NCBI RefSeq assembly: GCF_019090095.1
Contig: NZ_JAGQFP010000001.1
Coordinates: 1,828,501-1,892,500 of the forward strand
DNA length: 64,000 nucleotides
Reading direction: 5' to 3'
From: Stutzerimonas stutzeri
Lineage (GTDB): Bacteria; Pseudomonadota; Gammaproteobacteria; Pseudomonadales; Pseudomonadaceae
The number at the start of each line of letters is the position of its first letter. Position 1 is the stretch's first letter. The notes under the pieces are model-generated. The model was not told the origin of the DNA, made no database searches, and saw nothing but the letters and a program-made list of their open reading frames with translations. Made by a program: the position numbers and the translations under genes. Shown in pieces: positions 36,462 to 44,884 of the stretch.

Positions 36462-36680
36462 ATGAGAGACGACTTCGACAACATCCGCGCCGAGCGCGAA
36501 ACGCCCTACCGCCCCGCCGCTACCCAAGCCAACCAGCATGCCGGGCTCTGGAAACAGATCGCCATCGGCATCGTGGTCGGGCATCTGTCGTTGGGGTTGA
36601 TTGGTGTGGTGGTCTGGATGGTGGTGGCGCATCTGCTGGTTGGGGATGTGCAGATCGTTGCGCCGTGGGCGGGCAAGTAG
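36462..36680 (+). CDS. Small membrane protein, hypothetical
   Basis: A 72-residue protein starting MRDDFDNIRAERETPY, with a charged N-terminus and one to two C-terminal hydrophobic segments (IAIGIVVGHLSLGLIGVVVWMVVAHLL). The ribosome site is weak (GAGAG). It lies just after the tRNA-Met terminator. Function unknown. Confidence 0.6.
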   Translation: MRDDFDNIRAERETPYRPAATQANQHAGLWKQIAIGIVVGHLSLGLIGVVVWMVVAHLLVGDVQIVAPWAGK

Positions 36681-36924
36681 CAATCAATCTATGCCGCGGT
36701 TGGAACGGGCTGCTCAACGGGCAGCTCTCGGCCACAAGCGGTCATGAGCATCTACAAAACCATGCGATTCAGGCTTCCAACTCCATGGTGAATAGCAGCT
36801 CAATGGGGCTGGCCTTGATAGCCGATGCGCGATGAAGATCACCGCAACGCTCTAATCCGTCCGCTACAGTGGCCTGCCGTGATCCAACTGATCCATTTCC
36901 GGACGAACTATGAGAAGGACTCTC

Positions 36925-37482
36925 ATGTCAGGCAAACCCGCCGCTCGCCTGAGCGACCCAACCTCCTGCCCGATCCCCGGACATGGCACACCGGCCATCG
37001 AGTCCGGCTCCCCGGATGTGCTGTTCAATAACCTCCCCGCTGCGCGTCTAGGAGATGTTGCTGGCTGCGGCCAAACCATATCCGGCGCTTTCTCCTCCAC
37101 CGTATTTATCAACGGTAAGAATGCCGCGATGCTGGACAGCACGTTGAGCCATGGCGGAGTCGTAATCGGCGGATCGGGAGACGTGTTGATCGGCGATGCG
37201 GTTATCACGGCGCCCTTCACCGCTCCGTCATTTCTGGCGACGGACAAGTGGATCGGCTTCCAGATTCCGGCAACCGAGCGTTACACCGGCTGGAGGTGCG
37301 TAGCCCACTTCGATGACGGATCTAGCCTTGATGGCGCCTTCGGAAGCGACAACCGAGTGGTCTTTAGCAATCCCTCGGGATCAATCTGTACCCGTATTGA
37401 GATTCCCGTACCAGAGGTTGGCGAGCAGCCCAGCGTAACGGACAAGCTGCTCGCCATCATCATGGGGATTAGCCAAGAATGA
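36925..37482 (+). CDS. PAAR-domain protein (type VI secretion spike tip)
   Basis: A 185-residue protein. Residues 4-95 form a PAAR domain with the repeated PAARLSDP and PAARLGD motifs and a SHGGVVIGGSGDVLI strand. PAAR proteins sharpen the VgrG spike and carry effectors out through the type VI system. The C-terminal 85 residues are not clearly related to known families. An AAGGA site precedes the ATG at 36925. The next gene starts inside its stop codon (ATGA). No vgrG or hcp is adjacent. Confidence 0.85.
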   Translation: MSGKPAARLSDPTSCPIPGHGTPAIESGSPDVLFNNLPAARLGDVAGCGQTISGAFSSTVFINGKNAAMLDSTLSHGGVVIGGSGDVLIGDAVITAPFTAPSFLATDKWIGFQIPATERYTGWRCVAHFDDGSSLDGAFGSDNRVVFSNPSGSICTRIEIPVPEVGEQPSVTDKLLAIIMGISQE

Positions 37483-38261
37483 CCGGGAGCATTGAGGTGC
37501 TTGGCCAATACCAGACGCAGAGCAGACATACCCTGCCCCGCTCGCCACTCGACGAGGCTCTCGCAAGCATGGAAGGCGCGGCGACAAGGTTTTCGCTTGA
37601 TGCCATCAGCGACGCACAGACACGCGCCAGCTACGCCGCCAATATCAAGCGGATGTCCGCCCAGGTACGGGCGGACGTGGCAGCCGGCAGGATAAGCAGC
37701 CAGGTAGGGGTCGGGTTCTGCCACGAGATGCGCAACAAGATTATGGTGGAGCACCGCAAGATTACTTCGGTTACCGGGCTCGCCAAGGCACAGCAGCACA
37801 AAAAAACGCCATTAACCCTCCCTCGACTGTTCGAAAAGTACGCCACCAGCAAGTTCAGTAAACCCTACGAGACGCTCACGATCGAGCAGAAGCGGCAGAT
37901 TCACTATGAAGTGATTGAATCTTCCGGCCGCGACAACGCCAAGTTCACAAAGGGCTCGGATCGCCTCCGCATCATGGGCAAAGTAGGCATTTTGGTCACT
38001 GCGGCATTTGCTACCTACGAAATTCTCAATGCCGACAACAAGGTAAAGGAGACTGCACGCCAAGGCATGATCATCGGCGGCGGCGCTGCTGGCGGGTTTC
38101 TCGCAGGCCTTGGCGTCTCGCTCGTCTGCGGCCCAGGCGCTCCTTTCTGTGCCATTGCCATGGTGTTGGCAGGCAGTGCGGCTGGCGGGATTGCAGGCAG
38201 CCTAGCTGCCGACGCCCTGGATGACGAACTCGAGGAGTTCTCTAAGTGGGAAGTGTTTTGA
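37479..38261 (+). CDS. Putative type VI effector with C-terminal glycine-zipper membrane region
   Basis: A 260-residue protein overlapping the PAAR gene by 4 bases. Residues 1-165 are polar with no recognised domain. The C-terminal region, about 168-250, has hydrophobic segments with GGGAAGGFLAG and GSAAGGIAGSLAAD glycine-zipper motifs, as seen in pore-forming or membrane-inserting toxins. The overlap with a PAAR gene and a following small gene supports an effector role. The mechanism is inferred. Confidence 0.65.
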   Translation: MTGSIEVLGQYQTQSRHTLPRSPLDEALASMEGAATRFSLDAISDAQTRASYAANIKRMSAQVRADVAAGRISSQVGVGFCHEMRNKIMVEHRKITSVTGLAKAQQHKKTPLTLPRLFEKYATSKFSKPYETLTIEQKRQIHYEVIESSGRDNAKFTKGSDRLRIMGKVGILVTAAFATYEILNADNKVKETARQGMIIGGGAAGGFLAGLGVSLVCGPGAPFCAIAMVLAGSAAGGIAGSLAADALDDELEEFSKWEVF

Positions 38262-38611
38262 CTCACGACGACCGCGTTCGGTTATGGTCGGCGCTGTCGG
38301 ACGCCTTCGTCGACAACGATATCGACTATCCAGCAATAGCGCGACAGCTGGCAGGATACGACCGTACTGCGGTAAAGGCAGCCTTCTTCGAGGAGGTGGC
38401 GCCAGTCTGTCACTCTAACCTGCAGGCGCCCATCCCCCCCATATGGACGGCATTTGACAGTACCTGGCTTGCCGATACCATCGACAGCAACCTGCAGGCT
38501 CGTCGGGCTTCCAGGTTACGCCGCATGCGCGACCATGTTCTGGTCGCCTACCTGCGTTTTCGACTTCGTGGGGAGTGGAGTCGAATCGAGCGAGAACTGG
38601 AAAGGACATGA
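38246..38611 (+). CDS. Putative immunity protein (DUF7079-like)
   Basis: A 121-residue protein starting with a GTG at 38246, with an AGGAG site 8 bases upstream, and overlapping the effector gene by 16 bases. The segments FVDNDIDYPAIARQLAG, EEVAPVCHSN and IPPIWTAFD match small proteins found behind toxin genes, which I recall as DUF7079. Its place directly after the effector fits an immunity role, but no function has been shown for this sequence. Confidence 0.6.
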   Translation: MGSVLTHDDRVRLWSALSDAFVDNDIDYPAIARQLAGYDRTAVKAAFFEEVAPVCHSNLQAPIPPIWTAFDSTWLADTIDSNLQARRASRLRRMRDHVLVAYLRFRLRGEWSRIERELERT

Positions 38612-38749
38612 TGTGCAGAAGACTAGCTTAGGTCTGTATGACAGCACTGACGCGCTGCGCATCGAGCCGCCCCAGGCCGTCTCGCCCCTGAAGGCTTTCA
38701 CCGCTAACCCAACGAGGTGATCACAAGAGCACCTGGCTGCTTCCGGCCG

Positions 38750-38906
38750 AGGCTGTGTAAAAACCTCGGGCTCCGACGCGGTGACTAAAAAACGAGCAGA
38801 AAAACGCGTCGCTCCGTAAATTCTAGGTCTACACACCAGCCGATCTTTTTCAGAATTTAAGCACGAGCGCGAACTTCGATAGCGTGTCGGAGTTTTTACA
38901 CAGCCT
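38750..38906. mobile_element. MITE-like element or insertion sequence remnant
   Basis: Perfect 15-base inverted terminal repeats (AGGCTGTGTAAAAAC at 38750 and its complement ending at 38906) enclose about 127 bases with no long frame. I see no clear target-site duplication. Such ends are of insertion-sequence type. Confidence 0.65.
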
Positions 38907-39023
38907 GGGCCAAAAGCGGACGACATTAGACCCGTAGATAAACCTGTCCTTTTTGGTCAGGAAGCCAGGAAAGTACGAACCTACTACGATTTAGGCGAGC
39001 ATCGCTGGCCAGTCAATTTCGTT

Positions 39024-39212
39024 TTACTCGGTTGTAGTCGGTTTGCTAGGTGTTATGCATTTTTCACCAAGGTGAATATATTTAAATTTGACACCGTCCG
39101 TAGACTCTTTAAAAACCGCTTCGTAATCATCAAATGAAGCCGCCACGATAGGCTGTAGCCCTGGCGCGGAAGAAAGCATTCTGAATAGTGCTTGCTGACT
39201 TTTTGTGGCCAT
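39024..39212 (-). CDS. Short unknown frame
   Basis: A 62-residue frame (MATKSQQALFRMLSSAPGLQPIV start) with coding-like residue use but no clear ribosome site and no recognised family. It may be a gene remnant in an AT-rich spacer. Confidence 0.2.
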   Translation of the reverse strand: MATKSQQALFRMLSSAPGLQPIVAASFDDYEAVFKESTDGVKFKYIHLGEKCITPSKPTTTE

Positions 39213-39287
39213 TGAGTGCTGGCCTGGCTCATCGGCAAAAGCGGCAGATGGTGGAGGCGTCGTTCCTGTATCTAGCGACCATTGGCG

Positions 39288-40172
39288 TTATTTTTGGCGA
39301 CGCGGTCTGCTGGTTTCTAGCCGATCCTTGCCAGGCAATATGCCAAACATGCGTAGGTAGTCTCTTGCAAAGTGTGAAGCACCTTCATAACCAACCTCGA
39401 ACGCTGCGCTACTGGATGACCTGCCTTCAGACACGATCAAGCGCCGCGCCTCGATCAGTCGTAATTGCTTCTGGAACTGCAGCGGTGTGAGTGAAGTGAC
39501 CGCCCTGAAATGTTGGTGAAACGAAGAGCGGCTCATACCCGCTACGGCAGCCAGCCGTTCGGCCGGCAGCGCGTTGGCGTACTCGGCTCGCAGTACCGCA
39601 ACGGAGCGGGCTATGCGATGAACATGACTGTCAGGCGTGCCGAGTTGGCGTATCGCTGCGCCGTGTATACCCGTGAGTAGCCAGTAGTGGATTTCGCGCA
39701 GCAATTGCTGATGTAGCAGGGCCAATGCGGCCGGACGGTCAAGCAGCTGCATCAAACGCAACGCTGTGTCGGCGACTTGCTGGTATGTTGAAGTATGTTC
39801 ATGAGGTTTGACGCTTAACGCCTGCGCCTGCATTTCCAGCACCAGATCGGCGATTATGCAAAGGTCCAGATCAAGTGCGAGCGACAGATAAGGCGTGCTC
39901 GGACTCGCCTGCATGATCTGGCTGACCATTGGCTGGTTGGCAGTGATCAGCATGGAGTCGCCAGCAGCGTAATCCAGCTGTTGGCTACCAATGAAAACTC
40001 GCTTGCTGCCCTGCAGCACCAGGCACAACAGCGGCCGTGGCAGCGTATGCTCCAACGATGTAGTCGCGGTTTTGCGAATAGCAATAAGCCCGCAAGCGGT
40101 AGATGCAACACCGTCACGTGCACACGCGCCTTCGGTATGGCGGCGAACAATTTCAAGTAGCGTCTCGGCCAT
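39288..40172 (-). CDS. AraC-family transcriptional regulator
   Basis: A 294-residue regulator with an N-terminal AraC-type cupin domain (LEHTLPRPLLCLVLQGSKRVFIGSQ region split over residues 40-65) and a C-terminal double helix-turn-helix (LAAVAGMSRSSFHQHFRAVT, AAFEVGYEGASHFARDYLRMFG). It is divergent from a monooxygenase-fold gene at 40303 with a 130-base gap, which it probably regulates. The ligand is unknown. The ATG at 40172 was preferred over a TTG at 40190. Confidence 0.92.
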   Translation of the reverse strand: MAETLLEIVRRHTEGACARDGVASTACGLIAIRKTATTSLEHTLPRPLLCLVLQGSKRVFIGSQQLDYAAGDSMLITANQPMVSQIMQASPSTPYLSLALDLDLCIIADLVLEMQAQALSVKPHEHTSTYQQVADTALRLMQLLDRPAALALLHQQLLREIHYWLLTGIHGAAIRQLGTPDSHVHRIARSVAVLRAEYANALPAERLAAVAGMSRSSFHQHFRAVTSLTPLQFQKQLRLIEARRLIVSEGRSSSSAAFEVGYEGASHFARDYLRMFGILPGKDRLETSRPRRQK

Positions 40173-40302
40173 ATCCTGATCCTGCCACAAGGACTGAGCG
40201 ACGTAAGTTGATTCTGGATGATCAGGCTAGAAAACGGATGAATCCAGCGCTCCGCCCAGCCATGCCGATTCTATATTTAAAGCCTCTCGATAGGAGGTGA
40301 TC

Positions 40303-40719
40303 ATGACTGACAACACAACCCTACCAGGCCCCGTTCCATTCCCGGCTCCGCCCACACCAGTACAACCTCACCACGGCGTCCAGGTTAGTGGCGAACAGGG
40401 CGATGACGGTCGCAAAGCCTTCTACATTCACATTGAAGCCATCCCTGGCTGCGAGGATCAGGTCGTGCAGATGCTAAGGGACATTCTTGCCTGGGTTGAG
40501 CAGGAGCCGGCAACCGGGCCTTGGTATGGCGTGCGGTACTCCCAGACGACGTTCGGCGTATTCGAAGCGTTCCCGAATCTGGCAGGAAGGCAGGCCCACG
40601 TGGAAGGTGGCGGTGGAAAAATATTCAGAGACATAACGCGGATGAATTCGATACTCGCCTATCCGGCTCATGTCTATCGATTAGACATACTCATGAGCAA
40701 AGAGGTGTTCGCGCGCTGA
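40303..40719 (+). CDS. Antibiotic-biosynthesis-monooxygenase (ABM) fold protein
   Basis: A 138-residue protein. After a Pro-rich N-terminal 40 residues it has the dimeric alpha-beta barrel fold of the ABM family (KAFYIHIEAIPGCEDQVVQML, GPWYGVRYSQTTFGVFEAFPNLAGRQAHVEGG). Such proteins act on quinols or similar small molecules or have stress roles. A near-perfect ribosome site (TAGGAGGTGATC) precedes the ATG. It is divergent from the AraC regulator. Confidence 0.78.
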   Translation: MTDNTTLPGPVPFPAPPTPVQPHHGVQVSGEQGDDGRKAFYIHIEAIPGCEDQVVQMLRDILAWVEQEPATGPWYGVRYSQTTFGVFEAFPNLAGRQAHVEGGGGKIFRDITRMNSILAYPAHVYRLDILMSKEVFAR

Positions 40720-41051
40720 GACTGCTCTGCGATTGCGGGAACGCCCGTAAAGCACTCGCATCGCGCCACGACACCTAGCATGCTAGAAATCGCTCCATCT
40801 AAATGGCTTGAGTAGAGCAGGCCGACCCTTCAAAAAGTCCGTCCGCTCCTGGCCGAAAGCAGCCTTCTTACAAGCTGCTTCTGCCCTACTGCATCACCAA
40901 ACACCATCGGACTTCATGTAACTTCGCTGCTATCCCTAGCCGCCAATTGTGCGTAAAGAAAACGACTGTACGATTCGATGCCACCGACGGTGATTGGGCA
41001 TCAAGATCCACCCCAAAACGCGACTTCGCTGCAACACGACCGTCGTTCACA
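40720..41051. other. 332-base gap without a recognisable gene
   Basis: The gap lies between the ABM-fold gene and the end of the VOC gene. Short frames on both strands overlap each other and lack ribosome sites. I see no RNA gene or clear repeat here. Confidence 0.5.
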
Positions 41052-41456
41052 TCAACGCAAACGCTGCCCCGATATCGCCGGATGGTAAAGCGGCTGCACC
41101 GTATTCCCTGCGGGATCAAGCAGATGAAAGCTATGCGCGCCGTCGCTGTGAGCGAAGGGGCGGTCCAACAGGGTCACACCTTGGGCTTTCAGGTATTCGT
41201 ACCAGGCGTGCAGTTCGTCCAGGCTGTCGACGATAAAGCCGTAGTGATCCATCGCCTGGACGCCGCTGCTTTTTTCCCGGGCGCGGCCCAGGGAGAGGTT
41301 GTCGTTACCGCAGGTCAGGTAGACGAGATCTTTGCTGGCGCGGTTGAGGACCTCCATGCCCAGCACGTCGACATAGAAACGTTCGCATTCTTCGAGATTC
41401 GGCACGGTGAGCGCCAGATGACGCAAGCCATTCAGGCGGCCGGGACGCTGTGGCAT
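41052..41456 (-). CDS. VOC-family (glyoxalase/dioxygenase-like) protein
   Basis: A 134-residue protein of the vicinal-oxygen-chelate fold. Metal-site residues are visible in LRHLALTVPNLEECERFYVDVLG (N-terminal His), MDHYGFIVDS and SFHLLDPAGNTVQ. The family includes glyoxalase I, ring-cleavage dioxygenases and antibiotic-binding proteins. A GGGGAG site precedes the ATG at 41456. It is divergent from the quinol-monooxygenase-type gene with a 58-base promoter region containing a palindrome. Confidence 0.85.
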   Translation of the reverse strand: MPQRPGRLNGLRHLALTVPNLEECERFYVDVLGMEVLNRASKDLVYLTCGNDNLSLGRAREKSSGVQAMDHYGFIVDSLDELHAWYEYLKAQGVTLLDRPFAHSDGAHSFHLLDPAGNTVQPLYHPAISGQRLR

Positions 41457-41470
41457 TGCTCTCCCCTTTC

Positions 41471-41500
41471 TTGTATACAATTAAGTGCTCACAGTAATAC
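41471..41500 (+). promoter_or_regulatory. Promoter with overlapping palindromic operator
   Basis: TTGTAT at 41471 and TAATAC at 41495 with an 18-base spacer form a plausible sigma70 promoter for the gene at 41515. The perfect palindrome TTGTATACAA (41471-41480) covers the -35 box and resembles GntR-family operators. A regulator bound there could control both divergent genes. Confidence 0.55.
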
Positions 41501-41514
41501 AAAATGGAGCACTC

Positions 41515-41817
41515 ATGTACTGTCTTATCTTGAAAACCCAACTCGTGCCGGGCTCGTTCGATCAGTTCATGGAGGCGATGCGCGTCAATGCCGCCGCTTC
41601 GGTGGAGCACGAGCCGGATTGCCTGGTGTTCGACGTCATCCAGGATCTGGCGGATCCCGACCTCGTCTATCTCTACGAGTTGTACCGCGACGAAGCGGCT
41701 TTCGTGCACCACAAGTCCACCGAGCACTATCTGCAGAGCCGCCCGCTGGTGGGCAAATTCATCGTCAAGCAGGAGGCCATGAAGGGCCATATGGTGTGCG
41801 GCAACAGCAAGCGCTGA
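41515..41817 (+). CDS. Putative quinol monooxygenase (ABM fold)
   Basis: A 100-residue protein with the compact ABM fold (MYCLILKTQLVPGSFDQFMEAM, EPDCLVFDVIQD, YELYRDEAAFVHHKSTEHY). The HHKST-type segment is typical of LsrG/YgiN-like quinol monooxygenases. A TGGAGCACTC ribosome site precedes the ATG at 41515. It lies upstream of the porin and lyase genes on the same strand, 153 bases away from the OprD gene. Confidence 0.85.
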   Translation: MYCLILKTQLVPGSFDQFMEAMRVNAAASVEHEPDCLVFDVIQDLADPDLVYLYELYRDEAAFVHHKSTEHYLQSRPLVGKFIVKQEAMKGHMVCGNSKR

Positions 41818-41837
41818 CAAACACGCCGCCGCGCATA

Positions 41838-41857
41838 AGATATCCAAAAGATATCCA
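41838..41857. promoter_or_regulatory. Direct repeats upstream of the OprD-type porin gene
   Basis: AGATATCCA occurs at 41838-41846 and again at 41849-41857, one helical turn apart, in an AT-rich stretch. This is a possible activator or repressor site for the porin-lyase operon. Confidence 0.45.
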
Positions 41858-41970
41858 TTTAAGACTATCTATATATTTTTAATCTTTTAACTCGCTGATT
41901 AGCATCACTGCAGACGCCCGGCCTGGTGCCGGCTGCGTCTGACTCCAATAACAATAAACAGGAGACAGTG

Positions 41971-43212
41971 ATGCTCAAGTCACCGAAGCCGCTTGCTGCG
42001 GCGATTGCGGTTGCCGCGCTGGGTGCGGGTTTGCCGGGTGTGGTCATGGCGGAATTCCTTGCGGACAGCAAGGCGACGCTGGAACTGCGCAATTTCTATT
42101 TCAATGCCGACTATCGTCAGGAAGGGGCCAAGCAGTCGAAGCGCGACGAGTGGGCGCAGGGCTTTCTGCTCAACTACGAGTCGGGTTTCACCGAGGGGCC
42201 GGTGGGTTTCGGGGTCGATGCCATCGGGTTGCTGGGGGTTAAGTTGGATTCCGGCCCGGAGCGGCAAAACTCCGGACTGTTGCCGGTCGGTGATGACAAA
42301 GCACCGGACGAGTACAGCCAACTCGGCGCGGCGGCCAAGCTGCGCTACTCGAAGACCACGCTGCGTGCCGGCACCCTGCTGCCGAAGCTGCCAACGGTAC
42401 TGCCGAACGATTCCCGCCTACTGCCGCAGACCTTTCGAGGCGGCATGCTGACGTCCAAGGAGATCGATGGGCTCACGCTTAGCGCGGGGCGTCTGACGCA
42501 GAACAGCCTGCGCAACTCCGCCGCCAATGACGACATGCAGGTGTCCGGCAAGGGCATCAGCGGTGGGCAGGACAGCGACAAGTTCGATTTCGCCAGCGCC
42601 AGCTATCGCTGGAACAAGAACCTGACCACGGGCTACCACTACGGCCATCTGGATCAGAACTACAAGCAGCACATCGTCAATCTGGCCCACGTGCTGCCAC
42701 TGGGCGAGGACCAGGCGATCAAGAGCGATCTGCGTTTCGCGCGCTCTACCGAGGCGGGCAACACCAACGTCGACAACGATGCCTTCGGCGCCAAGTTCAC
42801 CTACGAGCTGGGCGGACACGCGTTCGGTGCGGCGTATCAGAAGATGAGCGGCGAAACCGGCTTCCCGCATATCAACGGCACCAATTCCTACTTGGTGAAC
42901 TACGTGATGATCTCGGCGGACTTCGCCAGCCCCGGCGAGAAGTCCTGGCAGCTGCGCTACGACTACGATTTCGCGGCCATGGGTATTCCCGGCCTGAGTT
43001 TCATGACGCGCTACCTGCGCGGTGACGGTTTCGACGGCCCAGGTGGCCGCAACGGCCGTGAGTGGGAGCGCGATACCGACATCGGTTACGTGTTCCAGCA
43101 GGGCGCGCTGAAGAACTTCGGCGTGAAGCTGCGTAACGGTACCTACCGAAGCACGGGCAATGACATCGATCAGACCCGTTTCATCCTCAGTTACACCTTG
43201 CCGCTGCTGTAA
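41971..43212 (+). CDS. OprD-family outer-membrane porin
   Basis: A 413-residue porin with a signal peptide (PLAAAIAVAALGAGLPGVVMA) and the OprD pattern: an EFLADSKATLELRNFYFNADYR start, a GFTEGPVGFGVDAIGLLGVKLD strand pair and an aromatic C-terminal strand region. OprD-family channels take up amino acids and small carboxylic acids. An AGGAGACAGTG ribosome site precedes the ATG at 41971. The lyase gene follows after 62 bases, so the porin may supply that enzyme's substrate. Confidence 0.95.
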   Translation: MLKSPKPLAAAIAVAALGAGLPGVVMAEFLADSKATLELRNFYFNADYRQEGAKQSKRDEWAQGFLLNYESGFTEGPVGFGVDAIGLLGVKLDSGPERQNSGLLPVGDDKAPDEYSQLGAAAKLRYSKTTLRAGTLLPKLPTVLPNDSRLLPQTFRGGMLTSKEIDGLTLSAGRLTQNSLRNSAANDDMQVSGKGISGGQDSDKFDFASASYRWNKNLTTGYHYGHLDQNYKQHIVNLAHVLPLGEDQAIKSDLRFARSTEAGNTNVDNDAFGAKFTYELGGHAFGAAYQKMSGETGFPHINGTNSYLVNYVMISADFASPGEKSWQLRYDYDFAAMGIPGLSFMTRYLRGDGFDGPGGRNGREWERDTDIGYVFQQGALKNFGVKLRNGTYRSTGNDIDQTRFILSYTLPLL

Positions 43213-43274
43213 TAGCCGCCCTCGCCTTCCCGTCGCCCGCACGGGCGACGGTGTCGCTGAACAGGAGATTCACC

Positions 43275-44870
43275 ATGACCATGCAAAAGACGCTGCTATC
43301 GCTCGCCGTGGCCTTCGCCCTGACCACCAGCCACCTGAGCGTTCAGGCGGCGGATACGGCCGACCTGCCCTGCCGCACCACCGCCGAATGCGCGGCCGAG
43401 GCGGCGAAGATCGGCGCCACGGTCGATCGCTCCGGTGCCAAATCCGGCAAGCACGACGATCAGTTCACCTGGGTCAACCGGATCAACAAGGCGTCCATCG
43501 TGATGCTGACCGAGGAAGGGATCGTCAGCCGCAAGCAAGGCCGCGAAATCGCCAGCGGCGTGCAGTACGTGATCGACCAGGCCGGCAAGCCAGACGGCAA
43601 GAAGCCCAGTGACGTGCTGCAGATCGAGCGCATCATGATCGACAAGATCGGCCCGCAGGCGTCGCTGATCCACTCCGGCCGCAGCCGCCAGGACATGTAC
43701 GCGACTTACCGGCTCGCCACGCTGCGCAGCCAGTTGCTCGACTACACCGACGCGATGAACGCCACCCGCGCCCGGCTGCTGGAGCTGGCGAAAGACAACG
43801 TCGATACGCTGATCCCGGCGTACACCAATGGCGTGCAGGCGCAGCCGATCACCTATGCGCATTACCTGTTGGCCTATGAGGCGGCTTTCGAGCGCGATGC
43901 CCAGCGCATCCGTGAGCTGTACGACCGCCTGAACCGCAGCCCCATGGGCACGGCGGTGCTGGCCAACTCCGGCTGGCCGCTCAACCGCGAGCGCTTGTCC
44001 GAGCTGCTCGGCTTCGATGATGTACGCGAGAACTCGCTGGACGCCGGACAGGTGTCGACCTACGACATTCCCATCGAGGCGGCGGGCATCGCCTCGTCGT
44101 CGGCGATCCGTATCGGCGCGATGCTCGGCGACATCCACACGCAGTACCACCAGATCCGCCCGTGGATGCTGCTCGAGGAAGGCGCCACCTACACCAGCAG
44201 CGCCATGCCGCAGAAGCGCAATCCCGGCCTGATCATGCGGGCGCGGGAATCGGCCTCGGACGTCGTCGGTCTGGCCCATACCGTCACGCTGCGTGCCCAT
44301 AACGTGACCACCGGGATGACCGACTACAAGTTCGCCTTCGACGGCCTCGGGCTGTTCGACAGCGCTCACGAGATGTTTGTCCGCACCGGCAAAGTGATGG
44401 ATGCGCTGGTGATCAATCCCGAGCGCGCGCTGGAGGAGCTGGAAGCGGAATGGACCACTTCGATGGAACTGGCCGACACCCTGGAGCGCGAGCACAAGGT
44501 GCCCTTCCGTATCGGTCACAGCTTCGCCTCGGCGGTAGTCGGCCATGCGCGCAAGGAAGGCTTCGTGCCGGCTAACTTCCCCTACGCCGAGGCGCAGCGG
44601 CTGTTCACCAAGGCGGCAGAGAAATACGAGTGGAAAACCCGCGAGCTGCCACTGAGCGAGTCGGCGTTCCGCGCCACGCTGTCGCCGCAGAACATGGTCA
44701 AGACCCGCGTCGGCACCGGCGGCCCGCAGCCGGCCGAGGTGAAGCGCATGCTCCAGGAGGCCAACCAGGCGCTGGCTGGTGACCAGCACTGGACCAAGGT
44801 GCGTCGTGACCGCATCAGCAAGGCCGAAACCGAGCTGGACAAGGCCTTCAATGCGCTGTTGAAGAACTAA
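43275..44870 (+). CDS. Exported argininosuccinate-lyase-like enzyme
   Basis: A 531-residue protein of the fumarase/aspartase/argininosuccinate lyase superfamily. The signature TSSAMPQKRNP is at residues 307-317 and a HSGRSRQDMYAT substrate segment lies earlier. Unlike cytoplasmic ASL it begins with a clear signal peptide (LLSLAVAFALTTSHLSVQA). Such lyases split a C-N bond to release fumarate. An AGGAG site precedes the ATG at 43275. It follows an OprD porin gene, and a dicarboxylate symporter gene converges on it 14 bases away. The substrate is unknown. Confidence 0.88.
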   Translation: MTMQKTLLSLAVAFALTTSHLSVQAADTADLPCRTTAECAAEAAKIGATVDRSGAKSGKHDDQFTWVNRINKASIVMLTEEGIVSRKQGREIASGVQYVIDQAGKPDGKKPSDVLQIERIMIDKIGPQASLIHSGRSRQDMYATYRLATLRSQLLDYTDAMNATRARLLELAKDNVDTLIPAYTNGVQAQPITYAHYLLAYEAAFERDAQRIRELYDRLNRSPMGTAVLANSGWPLNRERLSELLGFDDVRENSLDAGQVSTYDIPIEAAGIASSSAIRIGAMLGDIHTQYHQIRPWMLLEEGATYTSSAMPQKRNPGLIMRARESASDVVGLAHTVTLRAHNVTTGMTDYKFAFDGLGLFDSAHEMFVRTGKVMDALVINPERALEELEAEWTTSMELADTLEREHKVPFRIGHSFASAVVGHARKEGFVPANFPYAEAQRLFTKAAEKYEWKTRELPLSESAFRATLSPQNMVKTRVGTGGPQPAEVKRMLQEANQALAGDQHWTKVRRDRISKAETELDKAFNALLKN

Positions 44871-44884
44871 GAGTCCGCAAGCCC

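Larger units (their letters stand above)
38612..39287. other. 676-base low-coding gap with a MITE-like element
   Basis: This gap separates the PAAR module from the AraC regulator. It holds the inverted-repeat element at 38750-38906 and one short minus-strand frame at 39024-39212. The rest is AT-richer than the backbone and shows no gene I can support. Confidence 0.6.
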
